DNA of 64,000 bases from Agrypnia vestita (GCA_016648135.1 JADDOH010004269.1:1-64000), one strand, 5' to 3'; positions 44,400 through 57,090 are shown, counted from the first letter of the stretch. A program made the numbers and translations. Notes: generated by a model from the sequence alone, not told the origin.

Positions 44400-45157
44400 A
44401 CACCATTATTAAGTAATTCATTCAAATTTCACAAAATGCATAACATCCAGTAGAAATATTTAACTGGACGTAGTTATGCAGAAAGCGACCATCCCACAAA
44501 ATGCTAAAAATGAGTTACATAAGGTTTTGGACAGTTCAATACGATATCTTCATGTGCTGAAATTGTCCAAAATCTAAGTGTTATAGTGTTTTGTAAATTT
44601 AGTATTTTTCTAACCCACATTACGGCCACCACCATTAAATTAACTCATAAAATGTCCAAGTGGTTTGACTGTTTTCTGCGGCTTCAAATTTAGAAATCTT
44701 TGGCAAACAAAAATATTATTTGAAAACATCCATGTCGTGTGGATGCATTATGCGCATTTTTAATTCTACTGTTACTAAACGATGATAATTTTGTAGAAAA
44801 CATCCAAGTGGGTTGAACGTTTTCTACGCCTCGGATAGTTTGTAGACTGTTTGTAGAAAGAATCAAGACATTTTGTAGAAAGAATCCAACCTGTAATACG
44901 TATCATATCTTCGTAAATAAAAGTTTTTTTCTTATAATTATATAAAAAACCATAAAAAAATATCTTTACAATGAACCCTTTTCAAAAATATATGCAATAA
45001 TGAATTAAATATCAACGTATTAGGTTTTTGTAGATTCAACTTGTCGGAAGCCATTTTCTCGAACGTTCAACTAGTTGTCCAAATCGCTTCCATTTAACAC
45101 TATGCAGATTTCTATGTATCTTGAAATTTATTACCAGCTAGCAAAAATTATACACAG
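44400..45157. other. Unassigned AT-rich sequence
   Basis: No gene recognised. Internal near-repeats of the type AAA-TGTAGAAA(G/A)-ATCCAA-GTGG are visible at about 44800-44890. Confidence 0.3.
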
Positions 45158-45470
45158 AGTGTCTCGTAGGTAATAGCAAAGAATCTTCTTCATTAAATAC
45201 TGAATATAAAATATTCTTTCCACTTTGGATGAAATGTCATGGCTTTTATACAAGTCAAATGAATTTTTAATATTCTGTATAAACTAGTTCCATAATAGTC
45301 TAACGTTTAAAAAAAAAGATAACATAAATATTAAAAAAAAAAATGCAAACTTTAATGTTATATCTGTAGCTATTGACATTTCACTCAAAGTGTAAACAAT
45401 ATTTTCTATTCAAAAGTGAATGACAAAGTCTCCCCTAAGTTTCTGCTACTAGCTACAAGACTCCCTTATG
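45158..45470. mobile_element. Fold-back MITE, second family
   Basis: GAGTGTCTCGTAGGTAATAGC at the left is inverted at the right (GCTACTAGCTACAAGACTCC). The inner arms share TTTCCACTTTGGATGAAATG with GACATTTCACTCAAAGTG. The central part carries sequence of the first fold-back family. About 310 bp. Confidence 0.65.
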
Positions 45471-45654
45471 TAAGACAAATCTTGAAAATTTTGAATTTTT
45501 TTTTTTTTTTAAACATAAAGGGTCTAAAATAAATGATGTACATAAAATTTGAGTGTGCTGTCATATAGTAAAAAAAGGTGACTTGTTTCCCTGTTTGCTT
45601 AAAGTTTTGATTATTACAACATAAAAGATATCAGAATTTTTTCTATTTCCTTTA

Positions 45655-46085
45655 GGCCATCACCACGCCACGCAGGTCTTCTGCCGCATCTCTTCAGTCG
45701 CGGAACGCTACTACATTTCTTTTATATAATCTGATACATACAATATATAGGCTAGGTAGCACCTATGCGCATATCTCTGATATTTTTAATTCCATTTTAG
45801 CACAATATAAAGATTTGCTACTAAAAGCTCTACAACCTGCCGTTTTGAATTCATAATGCAATCACAAACAAATTATTATATCTATTTGTTTAACCTTATT
45901 CACATTCCTTTTTCTAGATTATATTTTATATTACATATTTTACACCTCCTTTTTTAAATTACTGTTGTAACTTTAAACAACTATCTATACTATGTTAATT
46001 CTGTAATTTTTTGATGTTCTACTCATTGGATTTCTTGAATATGTAAAAGGTACTTCTGTGCCGTATATTAAAATAAATAAATAAA
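45655..46085 (+). repeat. Probable LINE 3' end
   Basis: A short GC-rich coding-like stretch (CCATCACCACGCCACGCAGG) leads into an AT-rich tail ending ATTAAAATAAATAAATAAAT. This layout is typical of a 5'-truncated non-LTR element, but no RT motif remains. Confidence 0.35.
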
Positions 46086-47190
46086 TATGCGCTTATCCAA
46101 CACACTACGCAGATGACCGGTCGATCAATTTGCTTTGTCAATTTGACACGCCGGATCATCACACAGTGTGGCGCCATCCGTATTATGAAAAAATATATCA
46201 GCCCTTATGATTTCTGGTTAAACGATTTCCAATGCATGTCATTTTGGAATGCACACTGCATTTTCATTTCAGTAATAATAATGCAGTGGGTAAATAAATA
46301 AAAAATGATTTAGTAGCGGAGCTGACAGGAGAATGAAAACCCAAGTAGGTTTTTTGTGCTACAATTTGAGTTCTAAAATTGAAATGCAAGAATTAATGCA
46401 TACAAATGAGGGCTTTACAATAATAATGATATACTGTGAACGTTGGTGATCGCCATGAAATTATATTTTTTTAAAGCTCCGTGGGTAATATTTGTCAATG
46501 ATTTTGTTAAGTAGTTTTACTTTTTAAAAACCATTATAGATATAACCAATTATTATAATCATCACAACAAAATATGTTATTATATTTTATTATTTTTACA
46601 ACTGTAACAAAATGCCATTATCTATTATTTGAATACTTTGACAAAATATTATGAACTACTTATTGGGAAAATAAATAAATATAATATTTTAGGATTAAAA
46701 TGATGAAAACATTATTATTTGAAATTGTATGAATTAGTTTATGAATAAAATTAATATTAGTTGGTCGATTACAGAATAATGACCGTGTAAACAAATAGTG
46801 GAGTTTTTAAATATTATAAATATATTTAAAAAAATCTTTGGTTAACACAAAAACGGCGTTTGATAAATTATAATGTTTCGTTTCTCACCCCTCCATATAT
46901 AATCTGATACACATCAAGTAATATTTATTTATTATTCTATAAAACACTAAATAATATTTCAATTTTGTTCACACAGTTGACTTTGACGTTAATCATAAAC
47001 GAATAATACCGATGGCGATAATAAAAATAAAATTGAAAGAAACCTATTCACGAATATTAATTATCAGTTGAAAGCTAGTTGGGATAAAAATTAAAAATAT
47101 TATAAAAAATGCCAAATATTTTTCGCCTGACAATTTAGAAAATTAGCTTATTATGAGAGCGACATTGTTCCTAAGCTGTATTTTATTCTG
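46086..47190. other. Unassigned AT-rich sequence
   Basis: Nothing recognised. Confidence 0.3.
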
Positions 47191-47194
47191 TGGC

Positions 47195-47325
47195 CCGAAT
47201 ACAGAGTCAATACTTAATGATTTAAAGGTTAAGGTACGCTTTTAAAGCGTAATTTTCAGTCTAAATTTACAATTGTAAGGCGTACTTTAACCTTTAAATC
47301 ATTTAAGTATTGACTCTGTATTCGG
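47195..47325. mobile_element. 131-bp MITE with CCGAATACAGAG ends
   Basis: CCGAATACAGAGTCAATACT at the left is inverted at the right (AGTATTGACTCTGTATTCGG). The arms of about 47 bp extend through AATGATTTAAAGGTTAA with few differences. No target duplication is obvious. Confidence 0.8.
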
Positions 47326-49176
47326 TCATTGTATTTTTCTGATGGTCTATTTGCTAGCTGAAGCTGTCATGACTTTAAAAAACCGAGGACTTTAAATTTG
47401 AAAATTAGGAATATATTAAAATATTAACCAATACGTCGTCGCTGTACATATAATAAAGCCAATGTGCCATTTAGGACATTCTCAGATGAACGAATCAATT
47501 TGTCAATTTTTCATATAAATAATGGAGATATAGGTACTAAAAAAAACATTACCGTTCATCTGGAAAGTCTGCCTTGTAATTATTTAAAATATTTTTTATA
47601 GATATAGTCTGCGCAATTATTTTATAAAACAGTTTCATTCGTTTATCTCAGAATGTACTAAAACGGCACATAGGCTTAATTATATATACAGCGACGATAT
47701 TGAATTATAAATTCTTCTGTCTTGGAACATTACTTTTGCTTCGGATACATTCATACATAAATACGGTTGTTGAAGCTTTTAACAGGGCCACCCTTCAATT
47801 TTTGTAGTATCTGATTGTGCCAGGTCTTTCGAAAATGCCCTCTATTCTTGCTATCTTCAACATCGCCTCGCATATTTTCGTTAAGGTGATTAAATTATTA
47901 TTTTACCCCTCCAAGCGAGATGTCTAATTGTAACTGAAAATTGCACAAGAAAGTTAAAATATTAATCAAAAATATGGGTGCCGATTATGTGATGTAAAAT
48001 TAATTAATAATAAATGTTTACTTTTATAATTAAATTAATCTAACGGCAACGACAATCGTCATTTCAAATATAAGACTGATTTATTTGAATAGATGTATAT
48101 ATTTTCTATTTCTTTAGAAAAAACACTATACTTATATTTACGTTTTGTATGTTTAAAATAAAAAATCCAGTAAATATATTATATAAAATATATTTCAGTC
48201 CAGTTGACAATAACCAAATTTTCGATTGACAAGTTTTACGCAAATAGGGTGACGAGAAACTTCACAGTATTCGCGGTTTGAGGGACACCAACTTCAGCCA
48301 ACTAATGACATCATCATCATCTTCAGAAAGAAACATAACGACGGTTATCTGGGGTTTAAGTGTCTTGTTTTTAAATATTTCTCGCTAATTAAGTGATATT
48401 AGCTCACAGTCTCATGTTTATTAATGGTAAGAACTAATCTTAATTCATTCTCAGCTGTTGCAACTACGTTTGTGTTTACTGTACCTCGCCAATGTATCCA
48501 AACATTAATTGTTTTAGGTTATAAATTCCTATTTGACAGTTTGACATTTTAAGAATGTTTATGACTTTTATTTGTTGAAAATCTATCATAGTTTTCGTGA
48601 TGATTTCGCAAGCGAAACCTTCACTACGAAGTTTTGTGAGATGTATTTGTATGTGCAACAGTTTGCGGTTTCTTTGTAACTACAAGCTGATTAAGGATCG
48701 GTGTCACATGCCCATATTGGCCGTAATTATTATTGTTGAATAAAATCGCGCAGAAAAATAATACCGCAGTTTATAATTAGAGAAAACTGTGTAGAAGAAC
48801 TTGACTTTCCAATCGTCCAAGGTTTACTATTGAAGTGAAATATTTTCATTCAGAATGTAGTTGTGTGTTTACATTTTCATCAAGAGGATGTAAATAAATA
48901 AATACTGTATTTAAAGTTCGCTGGGATGATGGAGAACAAGACATTGTTTTGTGTAATATATTTTACTTTTGACATGTCCTTTCTTTAACTAAGTTCATGG
49001 CCATTTCTGTCTTTTTTTTATTCCATCGACAATTCCTACTATCACTATCATGTCACTACCACTATCACCTATCACTCACATGTCTATCCATCGGATGATC
49101 CATCCAAATTTCCATAAAAAATTAAGTAAGCCTTTCTTATCTTGCGCATAAGCTTGTTCCTAATGTTCTCATTTTC
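47326..49176. other. Unassigned sequence with one repeat fragment
   Basis: About 47735-47890 is a minus-strand fragment of the retroelement-derived repeat seen at 53480-53760 (TTGAAGCTTTTAACAGGGCC, TGTGCCAGGTCTTTCG). Otherwise AT-rich with no recognised gene. Confidence 0.35.
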
Positions 49177-49180
49177 TTAA

Positions 49181-50448
49181 CCTTCCGTCGGGCGCAATAG
49201 TAAATGAAACAAGATCGGGCACAATGCATCTGACAGATTAGATATTAGGAAGGTATCGTTTTCATTGAATAAATAAAATGGGAGAACTAAAACAACAATA
49301 ACATTATTAAGTATGGTTTAATCAAGGGTTGTAACAGTAAAAATTGTTATCTTTTCATACAAATAAATAAAAAAAAACAATCTACCACTATTTTTCGTAA
49401 CATAATTTACTTCCTTATAAGATGAATAGTTTTTTTTTGAAAAATACTTAAAGCACATGTGATTAAATTGAATCACTTAAGAGTATGGTTTTATTAGAAA
49501 ACAATAAAAAAAAGTTATGGATTGAGGTTTTTTAGAAAACACTATTCGGAATTATTGTCCTCATTTTCAGCTATATTTGCATTTATTTTTGATTAGAAAC
49601 AATTTTCAGATAGTATAATAACATGTTCCAAGCACATACTCTTATTGCATACTTTATAGTTATATTTATAATATCTTTGTTTTTTATTTTGAACACAAAG
49701 CACTTATCGTTTCTTTTTTCTAGCCGAATTACTAGCTTGAGGCTCATTTACACCTACTTTACCAATAGGTCTGATGGCTTGAATTTTATTTTGAAGAGTC
49801 AAATGAATACCTCTATTATTTATTGATCTTCGACTAAGATTTTCAGCTACTAATTCTTTACTCAACTGTTTCAAAAATACTCGTCGTTTTTGTAAATCAT
49901 TACTATTTGATGTGTGAATTATTTGAGCATTTATGTCACCTTTGCTCAACATGGTCTTCTCTACCAGTATCACTCTCATTTTTGAATTCGACCCTATCTT
50001 CATCACTATCAGATTCATATAACATCTGCTGTATTTCTTCGACATGTTAAGGGTTGTCTGGATTTATAGTCTTTCCTGTTTCCCGATATTTTCGGCGAAA
50101 ACTAAACAAAGATAAAAAAAAGAGCATGAAAGGCGCAATCAATCTCTTGGATTATTATGTAAAAATATTGTACAGGATAATAATAATATATTACTCACAG
50201 CTTTCTATCCAAATGTCCAACAAAATAATGTTCTCAATAACGTGTGTGATAAAATGTCATGGCATCGGGCGCAATCAATCTGTGAGATTATTTTCTAACT
50301 GCCACTCACATATTAGCACTACGGGCGCATATGCAAGACTAAGGGTAGATGTCATCACCGAAGGGGGATACTTGAACGCACGGTCGCCATGCTCAAGTGG
50401 TACAACAGACCTGTGCAATCTCACAGATTTATTGCGCCCGACGGAGGG
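49181..50448. mobile_element. piggyBac-like element, internally decayed
   Basis: TTAA target duplications lie at 49177-49180 and 50449-50452. Inverted ends CCTTCCGTCGGGCGCAATA (left) and, read inverted, CCCTCCGTCGGGCGCAATA (right) differ at one base. Subterminal repeats of the type ATCGGGC(G/A)CAAT-ATCTG are seen at about 49212-49240, 50130 and 50262. A transposase C-terminal remnant lies on the minus strand. 1268 bp in total, well short of an autonomous element. Confidence 0.85.
49704..50045 (-). pseudogene. piggyBac-like transposase C-terminal remnant
   Basis: The frame KRRVFLKQLSKELVAENLSR, RSINNRGIHLTLQNKIQAI and ASNSARKKKR matches the region of piggyBac-type (PGBD) transposases just before the C-terminal Cys-rich domain. 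The DDD catalytic core and the Cys-rich tail are missing. Its orientation fits the TTAA-bounded element that contains it. Confidence 0.65.
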
Positions 50449-50452
50449 TTAA

Positions 50453-51175
50453 CTAAGTCATAGTTGACATCTTCTTTTATGTTTGTCTAAGCGATTACAT
50501 CAGTATAAAGTCTGCTTTCAACAGTTTGCTTTTAATGAGTTAAAACAATGTTTTCTCTCTTTTTAATTACAAAATAAATAAAAATGAATTACAAGTTATT
50601 ATTAGTATTATTAATCGTAACCGCCGTGCGGAGTAGGGACGAGATGGAGGCCACAGGCCTTAGGACTTGTCATCGGCAGGTTAATTTGACACACTTTTAG
50701 CACAAAATGTAAAATCAAGTTATAATCAGCACAAAATGTAAAATCAAGTCAAATCAGTGCAAAATCAAGTTAAAAATGCAAATTAAATCTTAGGAATAAA
50801 ATTTTTAAACAATGAACATAAATAAGATGGTGTAAAAAAACATACTTTTTTTACAAAAAACAATTATAATGTATGTTTTTTGAAAAAACTTCTTGGATGT
50901 GCAGTACGAATAAACTGACATTTTTTTATGTTAATATGGATATCAATTTGATGTGATTTAATATGTAAACTCTTTATGAACGAATATAAACTGGAATGTC
51001 AAGTCTCTTATTACAACATCATAAAGTTTGGTGAATTTTTTTGCATACATCTTTTAACACGTAATTCTTTCAACACGAAAAAATGTTTAGATCCCCACAG
51101 TTTCATGCTGAAACGATTTCCACTGTACATTTAAGAGAGTGTTGCTGATTTTTGATTGGTTGATATGTTAACCTG
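50453..51175. other. Unassigned AT-rich sequence
   Basis: A local triplication of GCACAAAATGTAAAATCAAG lies at about 50700-50770. A short GC-rich patch lies at 50622-50680. No gene recognised. Confidence 0.3.
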
Positions 51176-51179
51176 TTAA

Positions 51180-51805
51180 CCGGGCGAGTCCCTTTTTAAT
51201 AATGCAGCATATAACGGATGCAAACTTTTTCACTAGGACTTGTCAATACGTCACGCCCGGTGGACGTAATTTCATATTATTTTTAATTTTTATTTATGCT
51301 TAAAATAAATGAAAAGACAATGAAATATATATTTTTCATTTATTTTTATATAAAGTACAAAGGAAAATACAAAATTACAAACCAATAGAAAAGAATACCA
51401 ACAAAAAAATGGATTGCTACATTGATTTCGTCATCGCTGATATCGCTTTCATTCATTTTGATGGATGTAAAACATGACATAAAATTTTTTTCTAAAATAA
51501 AAAGGTTGGAAATTTAAAAAATATAAGTAAATAATATATAATATGAAAATAGGTTGGTATGCATAAGTATGTACCTGTCACTGCTCATCCGGAACACGTC
51601 CACCACTCTCAATAGTGAAATAATACTGATTCCCTTCACGTCTTGAATTCATGTCGAGACATGTATGGATGACCTGATACCTTTGTTGTTCGAAAATATA
51701 CGTTCTGCCCGTTTCAGGGCGCAGCATATATTTCAAAGACGTATTTATTCATCCTGTCCATACCCGAAATTGTTTTCGTTTGACGTATTTATACGTCCCG
51801 CCCGG
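51180..51805. mobile_element. TTAA-flanked short element (CCGGGCG ends)
   Basis: TTAA at 51176-51179 and 51806-51809 flanks CCGGGCG and CGCCCGG ends. The subterminal ACGCCCGGTGGACGTAAT and GACGTATTTATACGTCCCGC share GACGTA motifs. On the minus strand a coding-like stretch (RPETGRTYIFEQQRYQV to GRVPDEQ-stop, about 51585-51725) remains. The TTAA target suggests the piggyBac or Kolobok group. Confidence 0.7.
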
Positions 51806-51923
51806 TTAACAGATTAAAGTAAATAATTATAGTTACGTTTGCCTTGAAGGAAAGAGTTGTGAACTGAAGAAATAGATAACAACCTTATTTTACGTTTCAG
51901 GCTAACTGGTCAAATGCTTAACA

Positions 51924-54900
51924 ATGTCGTCTGCCAGGATGTCCCGACACGAAAAAGTTAAATCGGCACTTGTGAGTACCATCTCTTTCATTATTCTCCA
52001 TTACTTCCTGTTGTATTATAAAAAAAAATTAATATATGTTCATCTATACACTTAAAACGTCTGTATCATTCAGATTTTACTAAATCTGTTAGGCCACAGT
52101 GATTTTATTTTATTTTTTAAAAGAAAGATGTGCACATTGAAAACATGTCGCATTCTTATTCTACTCAATATTCTTATTCAATAGTCAATATTCTCAAGAC
52201 TTCCAAACTAAGCTAAATGTAAACAAACTAATATAAACAATTTGCTGGTATGGAATGGGGATCAAACCCGCATCCATTGGATCACTGGGCTATTCGTGTA
52301 ATAAAAAACTACAATCTCATTGGGTGAAAGATTTCGGCAGTGTAGTGGCAAATAGTGATAGTCTAACTGTTATTTTAACTGGTTACACATTAGGAATTTC
52401 AGTTGTCTGAAGTCTGAACTGTCTAGTTCATTTGAACTGTTGATTTTCAGTCATTCATTTGAGCTGTTCATTTTTAAGCATTCATTTGCCTACCAAAACA
52501 TCGCTGATGGGGGTGGGATTTGAATCAGTCATTTTATCGCTCGTCCACAAAAACGGTCGCGGGGGGAGGGGGTAGAACTGTTATTTATTTAGACTCGTTC
52601 ATTTGTCTGCTGAAAAACATCGCCCCGCGGTCATTCTATACTTTTAAAACATGTGAAAAATTAATCAACAAAACTTTATTGCAGCATTAATTAACTGAAT
52701 TATAATTAAAATAGCTTCCTTACATTCCATACCGACTGTAAGAATTCTAAATTACTGATACTACGTCTACAATACGTCTAAAATACTGAACTAATGAATG
52801 GTTGTTGGTGAAAGTGAACAGTTTTTGCACAAGAGCGTTGAGCCAAGTTTACTAGTGCTGTGTCTTGTCAGGTTTTTCTAATAATTAATCAGGTTATTCG
52901 TCCTTTTTCAAAAAATGTTTTTTTTATTTATTTTCTTACTCATTTAATTTTTCCTTCTAGACATGTATCTAAAGAACAACTCTGCATATTTAACTCAAAA
53001 CTCGATTTTATTCCATTATTCGTTTCGTCCAAAGATATAATCACTTATATATACCATAATTTTTATCATTAATATAAGTTAAAAATATAAAATATTCATA
53101 TTTGTTTAACCTAAAGTTGGAAAAAAGTCTAGATGTACACTGAGTTTACAGTACGGGAACGCACATTTCAATTTTAGCACTGTATGGAAACAGTTAATAG
53201 CTGGCCTGATTCTATTGATTCAATCAGAAACGGAAATTGGTTCTTAATAAATGCTTAATAAATTTATTTCTTAATAAATGTTTGAGGATGGCCCCGTAAA
53301 AAGAATGTGGCCGAAGCAAAAGTGGTGTGCCAGGATAGAAGAGTGTGGCGTTCAATCCTCTCTGCCTACCCCTGCGGGGAAACGGCGTGGTGGTTGGTTA
53401 GTTATTTAGTTATTAATGCTTTATAAATGTCAATAAGAGTCACAGTGTATTTTCTTCCTCTTTATTGAATTAAAATATATGGAACTAACTAACCATCACA
53501 CCGTTTCCGAGAGGGGTAGGCAGAGAGGATACAACGTCACACCCCTTTCCTTGCATACCACTTTTGCATCGCCCACTTTCATACATCTTCCCATGCATGC
53601 CCTTCGGTTATTGAAGCTTCTAACAGGGCCATTCTCCAATATTTGATTTATCTGGTTATGCCAGGTCTTCCGCGGCCCTCTGTGTCTTTCGCCTTTTAAA
53701 TTTTCTTTACCATTCTTTCCTCACTCATCCGTTCCACATGGCGAATCCATTTCAGCGATCCTTTGTTTATTCTAACATCACATTCACTTTTAATTCATTC
53801 TTTCTCTACTCTATTTTGGATTTTTAGATTTTCCACGCATTTCTACCTCATTCAGTCAGTCTACTTTCATTATTTTATATCCAATTCCAGGCTTCACTTC
53901 CATACATCGAAGTTGGCACCAGAACTCTGCACGCATTACATTATTGCATTCAGAGCACCATTAACTTTGTTTCCCACAGTCACTCTCATCATTCATTCTC
54001 AGCCTTGCCGTCTCTAGTAAACATACTTCCCATTTGTATATGAACTCGATACATATGAGTACCGGGCCAAAGGCTTGAAAACAAATTGTACATTTAACTT
54101 TTTTTAAAGATTGTTTTTCAATTGCATATATCCACCATTAATCCGTGCTAAGTACATATATAGGACATAATTTTAAAACATGCATGCATTTTTTTCTTTT
54201 CAAACCGCTATAGTGCGAAAAATTGTCTCTTTATAAGAAGAAAATTAAGGTAAATCTAGGGACGAGCCAACCGCACAACGAAACATACAAAATATCAGTC
54301 AATTCTGTTTTTTTTAACAGTAAAATTTTAGTAATGTTTTAATATATTAAACTTAATTCAACCATAAAATAAGCATAGCAAATTATAGTGTGTCGATCGT
54401 ACAATTTAAATTAATATTAAAAAAATTTGATGTAAATCATCATCGCAAAGATGCAAAACCGATTAAAATTTTTTTACATTGTTTTTATTCCTTTACAGGG
54501 TGTCTCATAGCTAGTAGCAAAAACTTTACAAGTGGATTCATGCCTTGAGAATGAGTCGAAAATGTTCAAGCAACCATGACCTAATAATATCAATAGTTAT
54601 GGAGATATGCAATATCAAAGTTTGCATTTTTTTTTTTTCAATATTTCTGACTTATTTTTTGCAAAAAGTTGAACTACCATTACAGTAACTTATATCGATT
54701 ATGAAAAATTCATTTGCTTTAATATGACTTAAATAAAACGAGAAAAACTTTGCAAAAATTGAAAATAAAATTTTATTACGAGGTTTTTATTGAAGTTTAG
54801 AGTATAATTAATACAAATCAGATGAATCACAGAAATATTTTTTGTAAAACGTTCAACTATCATAATACAGTCAAACTCGGTTATAACGAACGCGATGGGA

Positions 54901-55893
54901 CCAACTAAATTTGCTCCTTATAGCCGAGACTCCTTATATCCGGGATTCACTTTTTTCACAATTTTTTTTGATTGTGTGATTTTATTTTCAAGAGCAGCTA
55001 AATAAACATCCTTATCTTTCTAGAGCGATGAAACTGTAGAAGACGATTGTGAAAACTTTTTACAGACTTGAGGCCAATAATTTTGACTTTTTCGCGAACC
55101 TAGAGACACTTTCATTTGTTAGTGAACATGTTTCCTATAGAACAATTCGCGTTTAACTGATTAGGCTTTTAAATGTTAATACAGTAAACTGCATAAAATA
55201 AACTGCCACCATAAACATCTTGGAAACCCCCAATAATCGGAGTTATATGACCAGTGTTCTCGACCTTCAGTAAACTATTGCTTGTCTGCGCACGTGGGAC
55301 ACAAGTTTGTGTACATCATAAAATGAACCCTAATTAAGTGTAAAAGTAAAAAAAAGTAAAGTGAAAAAGTTCATTATTATGAGTACGTATTTGTCTTTTT
55401 TTCTGTAACCCAAGCAAATATGTTTGCAGAGTTTCTAAAATTTGCTCCGTATATCCGGGAATCGCGCTCCTTATAGCCGAGACCGATTGTATGGGAATAT
55501 GCGCAAATCAAAATGAATTCACAGTTTTTCTCATTATAGCCGGGATCTCCTTATATCCGAGCTCGTTATAACCGAGTTCGACTGTAGTTACAAATGATAG
55601 TTGATTGACTCATAATCAGGGCAGGTCCACCTGTGTAGTATTGTGGACTTGCTTTGTTACACCCTGTATATTAATATTTTGATACTCCTTTGATTCGGAA
55701 GATTCATGGTGTATTCTATTGTACTAATTGTTTAGTAAATGTACATTGTTAATGTGAATTTGTTTTACATTATAATTAATAAGTTTACATTGATGACTGT
55801 TCAACTTCAAAACAGCCTGAGGCCGGCGGCGGATTCGTGTACTCGGCGGGGAAGGCAAAGCCGTTGTCTGCAAGGATACCAGCATTTATTTAG
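51924..55893 (+). CDS. Possible two-exon micro-gene
   Basis: An exon beginning after TTTACGTTTCAG at 51901 has ATG at 51924 and 16 codons (MSSARMSRHEKVKSAL) to a consensus donor GTGAGT at 51972. A second, strikingly GC-rich exon starts at 55816 after ACTTCAAAACAG and reads in the matching phase 0 PEAGGGFVYSAGKAKPLSAR then IPAFI and TAG at 55891-55893. Together they would encode 41 aa. Exons between them may be missing from this model. No family is recognised, and the intron contains several transposons. The evidence is splice-site quality, phase match and base composition only. Confidence 0.35.
52000..53279. other. Unassigned sequence
   Basis: No repeat or gene family recognised. Internal near-duplications around 52430-52620 (GAACTGTTGATTTTCAGTC; AAAACATCGC) suggest an old repeat. 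Confidence 0.3.
53280..53760. repeat. Two inverted copies of a retroelement-derived repeat
   Basis: Plus orientation (about 53280-53425): GAAGCAAAAGTGGTGTGCCA, CCTACCCCTGCGGGGAAACG and GTGGTTGGTTAGTTA. Minus orientation (about 53480-53760): AACTAACCATCACACCG, CATACCACTTTTGCATCG, GCCAGGTCTTCCGCGG. The same family lies at 47740 and around the hAT MITE at 58.4-59.3 kb. It encodes the end of a reverse transcriptase (GHVERM..., GRPRK.W) and has the gttagttagtt tail common in Lepidoptera. Confidence 0.65.
53761..54489. other. Unassigned AT-rich sequence
   Basis: Nothing recognised. The 84-codon frame at 53763-54017 is pyrimidine-rich and lies antisense to the repeat; it is not called. Confidence 0.3.
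54500..55672. mobile_element. Fold-back MITE carrying a nested pogo-like MITE
   Basis: The left end CAGGGTGTCTCATAGCTAGT and right end CTTTGTTACACCCTGTATA belong to the first fold-back family. The right arm is split by the element at 54868-55584: ACTATCATAA before it and GTTACAAATGATAGTTG after it. Confidence 0.75.
54868..55584. mobile_element. pogo-like MITE, 717 bp
   Basis: CAGTCAAACTCGGTTATAAC at the left is inverted at the right (GTTATAACCGAGTTCGACTG) with one difference in 22. TA duplicates lie at 54866-54867 and 55585-55586. Subterminal CTCCTTATA(G/T)CCGRGA units repeat in both halves. The TIR and TA target are typical of pogo/Tigger elements. No transposase. Confidence 0.8.
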
Positions 55894-55984
55894 ATCATAC
55901 CAAACTTACATGTTATACATATCAAGAAACCTCTAACTGAAAAAGAAAAATCCTCTAACTGAAAACAAACAAAAATTGAAAATA

Positions 55985-56550
55985 GAAAAGTTACTGTGAT
56001 GATAGTTCAACTTTTTTACAAAATATAAATCAGAAATATTGAAAAAAAAAATCTTTGGTATTCCATACTTTCATAACTATTGATATTAGGTTCGAACATT
56101 TTCGACTCGCTATCAAAGTGGGAATCCACCTGTAAAGTTTTTGTTACTGGCTACGAGATACCCTGTATATAGGGCTATTTGGAAAACATTAATAACCTCG
56201 CAGGACTATATTCCTGCTTTGATTGTCAGTTAAAAATGTTCAAGCAGCCATGACCTAATATCAATAGTTATGCACTATAAAAGTTAGCATTTTTTTAAAA
56301 AATATTTCTGAAAGTTTTTTACAAAACGTTGAACTATCATTATAGTACCTAACTTATATCAATTACGAAAAATTTATTTGTTTCAATAGTTAAATAAAAT
56401 GTTAAAAACGCTGCAGAAATTCCAATTGGAATCCTAAGGTTTTTATCATTTTTTTTGACTTGTATTAGTAAGTAACTGTAATGATAGTCCAATGTTTTAC
56501 AAAAAATAATATTTAAAGAAAAATGCAAACTTTGATGTTGCATATCTGAT
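55985..56550. repeat. Fold-back MITE copies in tandem
   Basis: A half copy (about 55985-56165, ending GAGATACCCTGTATA) is followed by a nearly complete two-armed copy (about 56166-56550) whose right end is lost. Confidence 0.65.
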
Positions 56551-56849
56551 ACGCCCCTCTCGTATCCGTAAACTTAACACAAGGAAACAATGCGCATATT
56601 ACGCACTGTACCCATACTAATTCATTTGCAAGCTTATATGAAAAGACCTTTACCTGAAGAATTTATTCATCTCGCTGTCCATGGTATTCACAGCACATGA
56701 CGTCATCGCCACACCTCAAGGTGTTGAACACGCTTCTTTCTTCCCTTGTTAGGGTTCAACTTACGACTCCATACTAGTGATGGTCAAACCGTCATTTTAA
56801 CCAGTTACACATGGTACAGATATTTTAGATTTGTATAAATGATTGCCAA
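56551..56849. other. Unassigned sequence
   Basis: No feature recognised. Confidence 0.3.
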
Positions 56850-57090
56850 CTGAGATATAACTGTTGTCTAGTACCGGTGGTTGCCTGTCGAATTGCGAAT
56901 AATGTGTCAAGCACAAACCTCGAAAAAATGTACGCGTGTCACCGGCTAAAATACCATCACTCCTCCATACACAGCCATGGAAGCGGTAACATGCAATTTA
57001 CTCAAGCTTGGGTATTTTGTGATGGTTTTGTTTCAGTAATTGGGCTTCGTAGTGTGTTGGAAGGGTTAAATATATAGAAATGCAGTAACC
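56850..57090 (+). repeat. Degenerate SINE-like repeat
   Basis: AATTTACTCAAGCTTGGGTAT and TTGGGCTTCGTAGTGTGTTGG match the body of the tRNA-derived SINE at 8782-8940. The tRNA-like head is no longer recognisable. Confidence 0.45.

Noticed and set aside
53763..54017. 84-codon plus-strand frame as a gene
   Set aside because: Pyrimidine-rich complement of a retroelement-derived repeat, with a composition of Phe, Ser, Leu and His typical of such antisense frames.
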